DNA of 6,316 bases from an uncultured Gammaproteobacteria bacterium. GTDB lineage: Bacteria > Pseudomonadota > Gammaproteobacteria > Pseudomonadales > Azotimanducaceae_A. The stretch spans positions 1-6,316 of the forward strand of contig CAJWZG010000163.1 of the NCBI GenBank assembly GCA_913049565.1, in the 5' to 3' direction. Of this stretch, positions 1-5,733 are shown one piece after another (position 1 is the first letter of the stretch; the number at the start of each line of letters is the position of its first letter). The notes beneath the pieces were generated by a model, which searched no databases, was not told the origin of the DNA, and saw only the letters and a list, made by a program, of their open reading frames with translations. A program made the translations under genes and the position numbers.

Positions 1-82
1 GCGTGATTTTATGGGGAATCTCCCTCACCATTCTAGCAGCAGTGATGATAGAGACTATATGAGGCCGCGGTAGCTTCTATCT
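1..82. other. Left-edge leader, possible tail of an upstream gene
   Basis: Two plus-strand frames are open from the window edge. One ends with TGA at 60-62 and would encode a short hydrophobic tail (VILWGISLTILAAVMIETI). The other ends with TAG at 71-73 and would encode a polar tail. The third frame stops at once. Either could be the last codons of a gene lying to the left, but about 20 residues cannot decide which, if any, is real. A TATATG at 56-61 might be a -10 element for the methyltransferase gene, but no good -35 element stands at the right distance. A minus-strand ATG at 29-31 lacks a ribosome binding site. Confidence 0.25.
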
Positions 83-131
83 GTTTGCGGTTTGCGGTTT
101 GCGGTTTCCGGTTTCATGTTTCAGGTATCAG
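83..131 (+). repeat. Seven-copy degenerate 7-base tandem repeat
   Basis: Seven consecutive 7-base units can be read without gaps: GTTTGCG three times (83-103), then GTTTCCG (104-110), GTTTCAT (111-117), GTTTCAG (118-124) and GTATCAG (125-131). The first three are identical, and the later ones drift step by step to GTTTCAG-type units. The last unit shares its AG with the Shine-Dalgarno sequence AGGAG (130-134) of the methyltransferase gene. The array therefore fills the 5' leader, or the space between promoter and start codon. Heptameric arrays of this sort arise by slipped-strand replication. Whether copy number varies between strains cannot be told from one sequence. Confidence 0.85.
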
Positions 132-141
132 GAGAGCGCCG

Positions 142-768
142 ATGTCGTTATACGAAAAGCATGTATTACCCCACGTAATCAACTGCGCCTGCGGTGCTCC
201 GGCGGTTGAGCGTCAGCGTCAGAAAGTCGTGCCTCAGGCTAAGGGACGAGTCTTGGAGCTTGGCATTGGTACTGGGCTCAACGCCCGACATTACCAAGCG
301 GGTCAGGTCACTGAGGTCCTAGGCGTCGATCCTAGTCGCGAAAGCTGGGTGTTGGCGCAACCAAAAATAGCCGACGCCTCGGTGCCCATCGAGTACTGCC
401 AAGCCAGTGCCGAAGACATTCCCTTGGACAACAACTCCATCGATACCGTCGTTATCACTTATACACTATGCACAATTCCCGACCCCGCGAGTGCATTGTC
501 AGAAGTTGCTAGGGTGCTGCGACCGGGTGGGCTCGCGTTAATAGCTGAACATGCGCTCGCCCCAGACCCGTCGATTGTGAAGTGGCAAAATCGTCTGAAT
601 GGCCTGTGGGGGAAAATTGCCGGCGGTTGTCATATCAATCGCGACATACGCGCATTGCTAGACTACAGCCTGCTCAGTGTTGATGACTGGCAGGGGATGT
701 ATCTGCCGCAAACCCCGAAGGTCGCTGGGTACAACGTCTGGGGCACTGCGTATTTAGAGTCGCGCTAA
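142..768 (+). CDS. Class I SAM-dependent methyltransferase, METTL7/TMT1-like
   Basis: A 208-residue soluble methyltransferase that should transfer a methyl group from S-adenosylmethionine. The Rossmann-type SAM site is clear: VLELGIGTG at residues 37-45 (motif I), the ribose-binding acid in VLGVDPS (Asp63), and SAEDIPL near 89-95. The stretch from 103 to 137 (ITYTLCTI, EVARVLRPGG, then AEH) and the following Trp, GGCHINR and GYNVW segments resemble the mammalian METTL7A/B (TMT1A/B) thiol methyltransferases, which share the LC, VLRPGG, EH and GC..R pattern. The membrane anchor of the mammalian proteins is absent. An N-terminal Cys-Ala-Cys (15-17) is notable. The ATG at 142 is preferred because AGGAG lies 7 bases upstream; an upstream TTG at 85 would only add residues translated from the tandem repeat. 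It is followed 40 bases later by a TetR-type regulator. The substrate is unknown; a small thiol or sulfide is an inference from family resemblance, and a lipid or quinone methyltransferase is an alternative. Confidence 0.88.
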   Translation: MSLYEKHVLPHVINCACGAPAVERQRQKVVPQAKGRVLELGIGTGLNARHYQAGQVTEVLGVDPSRESWVLAQPKIADASVPIEYCQASAEDIPLDNNSIDTVVITYTLCTIPDPASALSEVARVLRPGGLALIAEHALAPDPSIVKWQNRLNGLWGKIAGGCHINRDIRALLDYSLLSVDDWQGMYLPQTPKVAGYNVWGTAYLESR

Positions 769-796
769 AGCAACCACTGGAACAAAAACTAGTAGT

Positions 797-811
797 AGGA
801 CAAAAGCATTG
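797..811 (+). promoter_or_regulatory. Ribosome binding site deciding a TTG start
   Basis: AGGA at 797-800 stands 8 bases before TTG at 809-811, which opens the TetR-type regulator. The next in-frame ATG (869-871) falls inside the first helix of the DNA-binding domain, has no comparable upstream signal, and would remove residues that the fold needs. The weak TTG start would be expected to keep repressor levels low. Confidence 0.65.
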
Positions 812-1513
812 GCACTAAAACTGTTAGATCAAAAGGTTTCCAGAGGCGAAGTCACGCGTCAGGCGTTGATGCGCGCGGCCGAGCGGCTGTTCGCTGAAAA
901 GGGGGCAAATAACGTCACCATTCGAGAAATTGTCGAGACCGCGGGCCAGAAAAATGAATCGGCCCTGCAATATCATTTTAAAAATTTGGAAGGCTTGATA
1001 GCGGCCACGCACCGTGATCGTGACGAGCAAATTGCCATGTGCCGCGTCCGCTACTTTGAAGCGCTTGAAGTAAAGAAAAATGCGCCCTCGTTGCGAGATG
1101 TTGCCAAGATCATGGTGCAACCCACCTTTGAGCTAGCACGCGGGCAAGCGGACTTTCGTCGCTACATCAGAGCGTTCAGTTTAAGCTTGGCATCCAGCGA
1201 CGTACCCTCAATGATAGCGCTGCGGCGCGGCAGCAGCGAAAGCGACGGCCAGTTGGCCTCTTTACTGCGCAGCATCCTGACTCAGTTAGATGACGAGGCG
1301 TTTAAGCGGCGAATCGACTCCGCAATACGTTACGTTAGCGTGTCGGTTTACAGTCATGCGCAACAAGTCAATGCGTTTCGCGGTAAGACTAGCGATCTTT
1401 TCATACATCACTTGATTGATACGTTAGTAGGGTTGCTCGCCGCAGAAGAGTCGAGTGATACCAGCGACCTTTCTCAGGCAGTGGCGATATTTGAAGGACG
1501 ATCTGAAGAATAG
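809..1513 (+). CDS. TetR/AcrR-family transcriptional regulator
   Basis: A 234-residue DNA-binding regulator, expected to act as a dimer that leaves its operator when a small ligand binds the C-terminal domain. The N-terminal TetR domain spans about residues 14-62: an amphipathic first helix (RQALMRAAERLFAEKG), then the helix-turn-helix from TIREIVETAG to ALQYHFKN. The recognition helix carries QKNESALQYHF in place of the more common SKGTLYHHF pattern, which marks a subgroup with a similar motif. The remaining roughly 170 residues are helical and variable, as usual for the ligand-binding part, so the effector cannot be named. It starts at TTG and lies between a methyltransferase gene (40 bases upstream) and an EF-hand gene (45 bases downstream) on the same strand. 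It may control one or both, or itself; this is inferred from position only. Confidence 0.9.
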   Translation: MALKLLDQKVSRGEVTRQALMRAAERLFAEKGANNVTIREIVETAGQKNESALQYHFKNLEGLIAATHRDRDEQIAMCRVRYFEALEVKKNAPSLRDVAKIMVQPTFELARGQADFRRYIRAFSLSLASSDVPSMIALRRGSSESDGQLASLLRSILTQLDDEAFKRRIDSAIRYVSVSVYSHAQQVNAFRGKTSDLFIHHLIDTLVGLLAAEESSDTSDLSQAVAIFEGRSEE

Positions 1514-1514
1514 A

Positions 1515-1539
1515 GGCGTTCCGTATTAAAAGAACAGCC
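1515..1539. promoter_or_regulatory. Imperfect dyad between regulator and EF-hand gene
   Basis: GGCGTTC at 1515-1521 and GAACaGCC at 1532-1539 are complementary over 7 pairs with one bulged A, separated by 10 mostly A/T bases. The arms could form a hairpin in RNA, or a two-fold site for a dimeric DNA-binding protein. No run of T follows it on either strand, so it is not a standard intrinsic terminator. It starts one base after the TAG of the TetR-type gene and lies just before the Shine-Dalgarno of the EF-hand gene. A role as an operator for the adjacent regulator is speculative. Confidence 0.35.
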
Positions 1540-1558
1540 AAAAAGAGAGGGGGTAACA

Positions 1559-1936
1559 ATGATCTGTTGGAAAAACAACGTCGCACTACAGCTAATAAGG
1601 GCGCTGCTTAAAGCGTCTTTGGTTCTAGCCGCACTGGTAATGGCTCCCGGTGCGCTAGGTGCAGAGAGCGCTGACCGTGAGGCGTTGTTGCAAACACTGC
1701 GTCAGGTTCATGCAAACTATCAAGCTGCGGATGAAGACGGCGACGGCAATCTTACGATGCTTCAGTTCCGCACGTTTATTGACGCCAACGCCGAGATTGA
1801 CTTTGCTATGGCGCGGCAGGTGAAGCGTTTTCGGGGCTATCGGCAGGCATTCCTCAGAGTCGATTTGAACAGCGACGGCAGCTTGTCGTGGCAAGAGTAT
1901 GTCACCGTGCTGCGAAGTGCCGGCGGAAACAATTAG
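1559..1936 (+). CDS. Small exported EF-hand calcium-binding protein
   Basis: A 125-residue precursor with a Sec-type signal peptide and two EF-hand loops. The N-terminus has Lys5, Arg14 and Lys18, followed by a hydrophobic core (about 19-29) and a probable signal peptidase I site near APGALGA, with cleavage after residue 34 or 35. The mature protein is therefore about 90 residues, probably periplasmic. The first loop is DEDGDGNLTMLQ (58-69), with Asp at positions 1, 3 and 5 and Gly at 6, but Gln instead of the usual Glu at position 12. The second loop is DLNSDGSLSWQE (102-113) and is canonical, with Glu113. The two are joined by a basic helical segment (about 76-98), so they may pair as in calmodulin-like units. 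The ATG follows a purine-rich AGGGGG (1548-1553). Its stop codon overlaps the stop of the opposing mmsB-type gene. The partner and role are unknown; a calcium sensor or structural protein of the envelope is a reasonable guess. Confidence 0.85.
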   Translation: MICWKNNVALQLIRALLKASLVLAALVMAPGALGAESADREALLQTLRQVHANYQAADEDGDGNLTMLQFRTFIDANAEIDFAMARQVKRFRGYRQAFLRVDLNSDGSLSWQEYVTVLRSAGGNN

Positions 1937-2820
1937 CTCGTCTGAATGTGTTCCATCACCACTGAAAAATCCTTTGCGGTCATGCCTTGATCATCTAGCA
2001 GGGCATAAAGTGCTTCGGCTTGCTCGCCGAGAGCGATTGCGGCCCCTGTGTCTTCGGCGGCATCTTTGGCGAGCCGCAAATCTTTCAGCATCATAGCGAC
2101 GGTAAATCCGGGTTCGTAATTGTTATTGGCTGGCGATGCAGCCACCGGGCCCGGGGCAGGGCAATAGGAGGTCATTGACCAACACTGGCCCGACGCCTTG
2201 GATGAAATGTCGAAGAAGGTTTGTGCGTCCAGTCCCAACTGCTCGGCTAAATTGAAGGCTTCCGAGGTGGCGATCATAGAAATGCCCAGCAACATGTTGT
2301 TCGCGGTTTTTGCAGCCTGTCCATTGCCTGACGGTCCGGCGTGGAAAACATTCTTCCCCATGGACTCTAGAATGGGCTTGGCGCGCGCGAAATCGTCGGT
2401 TGCACCGCCAACCATAAAGGTCAACGTGCCCGCGCTGGCTGCAGCTACCCCGCCAGACACTGGGGCATCCAGAGAACTGAATCCTAAATCTTTAGCCCGA
2501 CTTGCCGCGTCGCGCGCTTCAGTGACCGCGATAGTGGAGCAATCAATTAACAGTGCCGCGGAGCTGGCGTGCGCGAGCACGCTGTCGTCATCAAAGTAGA
2601 CCCCGTGCACATGCTTACCGGCAGGCAGCATGGTGATGATGACTTCGGCATTGGCAACGCACTGCGCGATATTATCTGCTGCGGTGGCGCCCGCGGTTAC
2701 CGCTTTTCTGACCGCCTGCGCGTTGAGGTCGTAGGCCGATACTAGATGCCCTGCGCTGGCTAGGTTTGCGCACATGCCGCTGCCCATGTTGCCAAGGCCA
2801 ATAAATGCGATATTGCCCAT
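1933..2820 (-). CDS. mmsB: 3-hydroxyisobutyrate dehydrogenase (beta-hydroxyacid dehydrogenase family)
   Basis: A 295-residue NAD-dependent dehydrogenase expected to oxidise 3-hydroxyisobutyrate to methylmalonate semialdehyde in valine breakdown, in the cytoplasm. The N-terminal Rossmann motif is GLGNMG (Gly8, Gly10, Gly13), with Asp31 at the end of the second strand, which favours NAD over NADP. The family substrate motif DAPVSGGVAAASAGT covers 118-132. The catalytic Lys171 and nearby Asn175 sit in GNGQAAKTANNML. The segment PAPGPVAASPANNNYEPGF followed by MMLKDLRLA resembles the Pseudomonas MmsB type and is not typical of tartronate semialdehyde reductases (GarR/GlxR). The ATG at 2820 is chosen because AGGGAGA lies 5 bases upstream of it and the glycine-rich motif follows directly; a longer reading to 2946 would overlap the preceding gene and add a sequence unlike the family. 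It lies 49 bases after the galactonate dehydratase gene. No other valine-degradation gene is in the window, so its true substrate could be another beta-hydroxyacid. Confidence 0.88.
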   Translation of the reverse strand: MGNIAFIGLGNMGSGMCANLASAGHLVSAYDLNAQAVRKAVTAGATAADNIAQCVANAEVIITMLPAGKHVHGVYFDDDSVLAHASSAALLIDCSTIAVTEARDAASRAKDLGFSSLDAPVSGGVAAASAGTLTFMVGGATDDFARAKPILESMGKNVFHAGPSGNGQAAKTANNMLLGISMIATSEAFNLAEQLGLDAQTFFDISSKASGQCWSMTSYCPAPGPVAASPANNNYEPGFTVAMMLKDLRLAKDAAEDTGAAIALGEQAEALYALLDDQGMTAKDFSVVMEHIQTS

Positions 2821-2869
2821 AGTGTTCTCCCTGATGTGTTTGCCTGAATCCGTAGCCGGTTTGTGTTCA

Positions 2870-4018
2870 TCACCACTCGGCGATGCTGCCATCGGGGTGT
2901 CGCCAGACCGGATTACGCCAGCGGTGGCCTGTTTCGGCGCTTTCAAACACCGCGTCTTCGTTTATCTCGATACCAAGTCCGGGCCCTTGGGGAATATCCA
3001 CAAACCCCTCGCTGAATGAAAACACCTCGGGGTTATGCAAGTAGCTTGTGAGGTCATTGGCTTGATTGTAATGAATACCTTGACTCTGCTCTTGTATGAA
3101 GGCGTTTTGGCAAACGGCATCAACTTGCAGGCATGCGGCCAGAGCGATGGGTCCCAGCGGACAGTGGGGGGCGAGGGCAATATCCCAAGTCTCCGCCATG
3201 TCGGCAATCTTCTTGCACTCGGTAATGCCCCCCGCATGGGATAAATCTGGCTGAACGATGTCTGCTGCGCCCAGCGTGAACAGATCCTTAAAGTCAAACC
3301 GTGAAAACAAGCGTTCGCCGGTTGCGATGGGCACATGGGTTTGTCTGCGTAGCTCAGCCATCACATCCAGATGCTCGCTTAGTACAGGCTCTTCGATGAA
3401 CATTGGTGAATAAGGTTCAATGGCATGTATCAGCGTTTTTGCCATAGGGGCATGTACGCGCCCATGAAAATCCACTGCAATGTCGAGGGCGCTGCCCACG
3501 GCCTCTCGCAGGAGGGCGATACGCTGTACTGCATCATCAATCTTGCTGATACTGTCGACGACCTGCAGCTCCTCGGTGAGGTTCATTTTGGTGGCTTTAA
3601 AGCCGTCGGCGATGGCGCGTTGTGCGCTACTCACGATGTCTGCGGGTCGGTCGCCGCCCACCCAGGCATAAACCCGTATGCGATCGCGTACTTGGCCGCC
3701 CAGTAGCTGATGTACAGGCGCGTCGTGATATTTGCCTTTGATATCCCACAACGCTTGATCGATACCTGCGATAGCGCTCATGTGAATACCACCCCCGCGA
3801 TAAAATCCGCCGCGGTACAGCGTTTGCCAGTGCCGCTCTATTTGCAGTGGATCCTCGCCAATCAGGTAGTCGGCCAACTCGCTGACCGTCGCTGCCACCG
3901 AGTGCGCGCGACCCTCCAATACTGGCTCTCCCCAACCGACTAAGCCTTCGTCGGTGGTAATTTTGAGAAAACACCACCGAGGGGCGACGATGAAGGTTTC
4001 TAGGGCGGTGATTTTCAT
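2870..4018 (-). CDS. dgoD: D-galactonate dehydratase (enolase superfamily)
   Basis: A 382-residue cytoplasmic enzyme, the same length as Escherichia coli DgoD and similar along its whole length, down to the C-terminal [16 protein letters not shown]. It should dehydrate D-galactonate to 2-keto-3-deoxy-D-galactonate, using Mg2+. The N-terminal capping domain (about 1-120) includes [16 protein letters not shown] and [11 protein letters not shown]. The barrel carries the metal ligands Asp183, Glu209 and Glu235, with His185 next to the first, the general acid/base His285 (APHCPLG) and Glu310, all at the positions known for DgoD. The ATG at 4018 is preceded by AGGGA at 9 bases; a longer reading to 4255 would overlap the upstream gene and has no family support. 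It begins 23 bases after the stop of the tetratricopeptide-type gene and is followed after 49 bases by the mmsB-type gene. The kinase and aldolase that usually complete the De Ley-Doudoroff route are not here. Confidence 0.94.
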   Translation of the reverse strand: MKITALETFIVAPRWCFLKITTDEGLVGWGEPVLEGRAHSVAATVSELADYLIGEDPLQIERHWQTLYRGGFYRGGGIHMSAIAGIDQALWDIKGKYHDAPVHQLLGGQVRDRIRVYAWVGGDRPADIVSSAQRAIADGFKATKMNLTEELQVVDSISKIDDAVQRIALLREAVGSALDIAVDFHGRVHAPMAKTLIHAIEPYSPMFIEEPVLSEHLDVMAELRRQTHVPIATGERLFSRFDFKDLFTLGAADIVQPDLSHAGGITECKKIADMAETWDIALAPHCPLGPIALAACLQVDAVCQNAFIQEQSQGIHYNQANDLTSYLHNPEVFSFSEGFVDIPQGPGLGIEINEDAVFESAETGHRWRNPVWRHPDGSIAEW

Positions 4019-4041
4019 GCGTGTGATTCCCTGCGGTGAGG

Positions 4042-5679
4042 CTAGTACTTTGAGCCGGAAAGCCAAACATCGGCACGAGCCCAGCTCTGCTCGTAATCCT
4101 TGTTCACTAGCGGGTCGTCCAAGCCTCGCGCTGCCAACGCCTGTTTCAACCCAAAGAGCGACCAACCGTTGTGCGGATGGTCTGCAAGCTCTGCTCGAAA
4201 AACCGCCTCTGCCTTGGTGGGTTGATCTGCGTCCAGTAACGTTTGTCCGAGCCAATGTCGTGCGGCAAAAGGTAGCGGTTCGGGCTCGTCGTAATCCAGA
4301 CCATCCTCCAACGCGACGGCATGTTCAAAATGCCCGATGGCAGCTTCAGTCTCACCCTCAGACAGTGCGATTTCGCCGGCCAGAATCTGAGTGAGCACAC
4401 CAACAACATTTTTTGCCGGGTGGAAACGAATCATATCGTCGGTGGTCCCCACATAGTTTCGCAGAGTCGCCAGTGTCGTTGTTGCGCCCTCGGTATCGCC
4501 AGTTTTTAGCTTGGAATAGCCCTTGGCGAAATCGTAGATGGCTGCGGATGCCGAGTTGTCAGGTCGATGCTTTAGCGTAAGCACTTCATCAAATCGGCCA
4601 AAGCGAATCAGTGTCGTTGCCTCGAACTGGGCATCCTCTGCGTACTTACGATAATCCTTACCTGCTTGAGTCGCCACGGCTCCCTGACCATCATAAGACG
4701 CGGCAAACAACAGCATATGCAAATTGTGAGTTGGGCCGTATGAGAAGCCTCGCCCTTCGGCTGCCAGCTTGTCTGCATTGTTGGCGGCGATATTCGCGCG
4801 CACTGAGCGCCCCCACAGGCCTACCTCATTCCAAGTATGTGATGGCATATGCTGAATATGGCTGGCAATAGGTACCGCAGAGGCCAGATGATCTGCACAG
4901 GCCAAGGCCAACTCAGGTTGCTGGCTAGACTCTGTCGCGTGAATGTACAGATGACAGGCGCCTGGATGTTTGATGTCTCGGGCCAACGCCTGCCTGAGCA
5001 CCGAGTGTAAGCGTTTCAGATCAGGGTCGGCCAAATCTCGATAACCTCGCCGATTTTCCAGCAAAAACAAAGACACCGCGTAGATGGCGGCGACATCATT
5101 ATTGTTCGGATAAGCGATGTAGACCTGTGACATCGCATCGGCAAATGCTTCGTCCACTGGCCGGCGCTTTTGCGGATCATAGTCTTCAGGGTAACGCACA
5201 AGAGCCGCTTCAATAAGAGCTTGCTCCATCGCGGAGCTGTTGGCTTTGAGTTCATTTGCCCGTTGAATCGCTATACGGGCTAACGCTGCTTGGTCTGCAC
5301 TCATGCCTCCATTGAGGAAGGAGCCTCGTGAGAAGGCTTCACCCCAGAAACACATGGCGCAGGTTGGGTCGAGTTCTCTGGCCTTGACCATCGATGCTAT
5401 CGACTCTGGCATGTTGTAAGCCCAGCGCAGCTGCATACCTTGGTTGAAGAACGCCTGAGCATCAGCATTATCGGTAGTCATTGCCCACTCGTAATCACCT
5501 AATGCGTCGGGCAACAGTTTGATGTCTGTGCCCGGTTTGCCCATAGACATATGCTTGTTGTGGGGCGCTGCTGCTACCACGGGCTGAACAGCTACGATCA
5601 CTAAAATCAGCGAAACGATTAAGCGAAACGATAGCTCGCTGCTGTTACGCAAACGACGATTCTGTAGCGGTTGAAACAT
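4042..5679 (-). CDS. Exported tetratricopeptide-type repeat protein with histidine clusters
   Basis: A 545-residue precursor with an N-terminal export signal: a basic region (RRLR at 8-11, Arg19), a hydrophobic core (about 20-31) and a likely signal peptidase I site after VVA or VAA (36-38). The mature part is helical throughout, with tetratricopeptide-like helix pairs at about 73-105 ([18 protein letters not shown]), 375-410, 426-460 and 470-520 ([21 protein letters not shown]). It belongs to a family often annotated only as TPR-repeat protein. Conserved-looking polar motifs go beyond a plain scaffold: Cys107-x-x-Cys110 before [20 protein letters not shown] (His238, 243, 247), HIQHMPSH (His274, 277, 281) and HNLHM (His318, 321). 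Such spacing could bind metal or a ligand, but this is inference. AAAGG (5690-5694) lies 10 bases before the ATG. The gene stands 54 bases after a metallo-hydrolase gene and 23 before dgoD, probably in one operon. Function unknown. Confidence 0.85.
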   Translation of the reverse strand: MFQPLQNRRLRNSSELSFRLIVSLILVIVAVQPVVAAAPHNKHMSMGKPGTDIKLLPDALGDYEWAMTTDNADAQAFFNQGMQLRWAYNMPESIASMVKARELDPTCAMCFWGEAFSRGSFLNGGMSADQAALARIAIQRANELKANSSAMEQALIEAALVRYPEDYDPQKRRPVDEAFADAMSQVYIAYPNNNDVAAIYAVSLFLLENRRGYRDLADPDLKRLHSVLRQALARDIKHPGACHLYIHATESSQQPELALACADHLASAVPIASHIQHMPSHTWNEVGLWGRSVRANIAANNADKLAAEGRGFSYGPTHNLHMLLFAASYDGQGAVATQAGKDYRKYAEDAQFEATTLIRFGRFDEVLTLKHRPDNSASAAIYDFAKGYSKLKTGDTEGATTTLATLRNYVGTTDDMIRFHPAKNVVGVLTQILAGEIALSEGETEAAIGHFEHAVALEDGLDYDEPEPLPFAARHWLGQTLLDADQPTKAEAVFRAELADHPHNGWSLFGLKQALAARGLDDPLVNKDYEQSWARADVWLSGSKY

Positions 5680-5687
5680 GAATAGGC

Positions 5688-5708
5688 TGCCTTTAATTGC
5701 TCAAGGCA
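5688..5708 (-). promoter_or_regulatory. Inverted repeat covering a ribosome binding site
   Basis: Read on the minus strand, TGCCTT (5708-5703) and AAGGCA (5693-5688) can pair over 6 bases around a 9-base loop. The 3' arm contains most of AAAGG, the only plausible Shine-Dalgarno for the tetratricopeptide-type gene. In RNA this small hairpin could mask the binding site, or act as a weak processing or attenuation element. There is no T run after it, so it is not a standard terminator. The stem is short and may be chance. Confidence 0.3.
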
Positions 5709-5733
5709 AGACTATCAGCAAATAAACGCCGAC

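Noticed and set aside
11..25. Short GGGA/TCCC inverted repeat near the left edge as a terminator
   Set aside because: The stem is only four bases with a three-base loop and has no T run on either strand.
85..141. Upstream TTG start that would extend the methyltransferase by 19 residues
   Set aside because: The extra residues are only a translation of the heptad repeat, and the ATG at 142 has AGGAG at ideal distance with family-like sequence directly after it.
788..793. ACTAGT palindrome before the TetR-type gene as an operator
   Set aside because: A six-base palindrome is expected by chance, and the flanks show no extended symmetry.
2821..2946. Longer 5' reading of the mmsB-type gene overlapping dgoD
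   Set aside because: It would place 42 unrelated residues before the glycine-rich nucleotide motif; the ATG at 2820 has a strong AGGGAGA just upstream.
3627..4076. Minus-strand arginine-rich reading frame inside dgoD, and similar frames within the other genes
   Set aside because: These are shadows of well-supported genes, with no ribosome binding site and low-complexity composition.
4019..4255. Longer 5' reading of dgoD
   Set aside because: It overlaps the end of the repeat-protein gene in another frame, and the added residues do not resemble any dehydratase, whereas the ATG at 4018 gives exactly the expected 382 residues.
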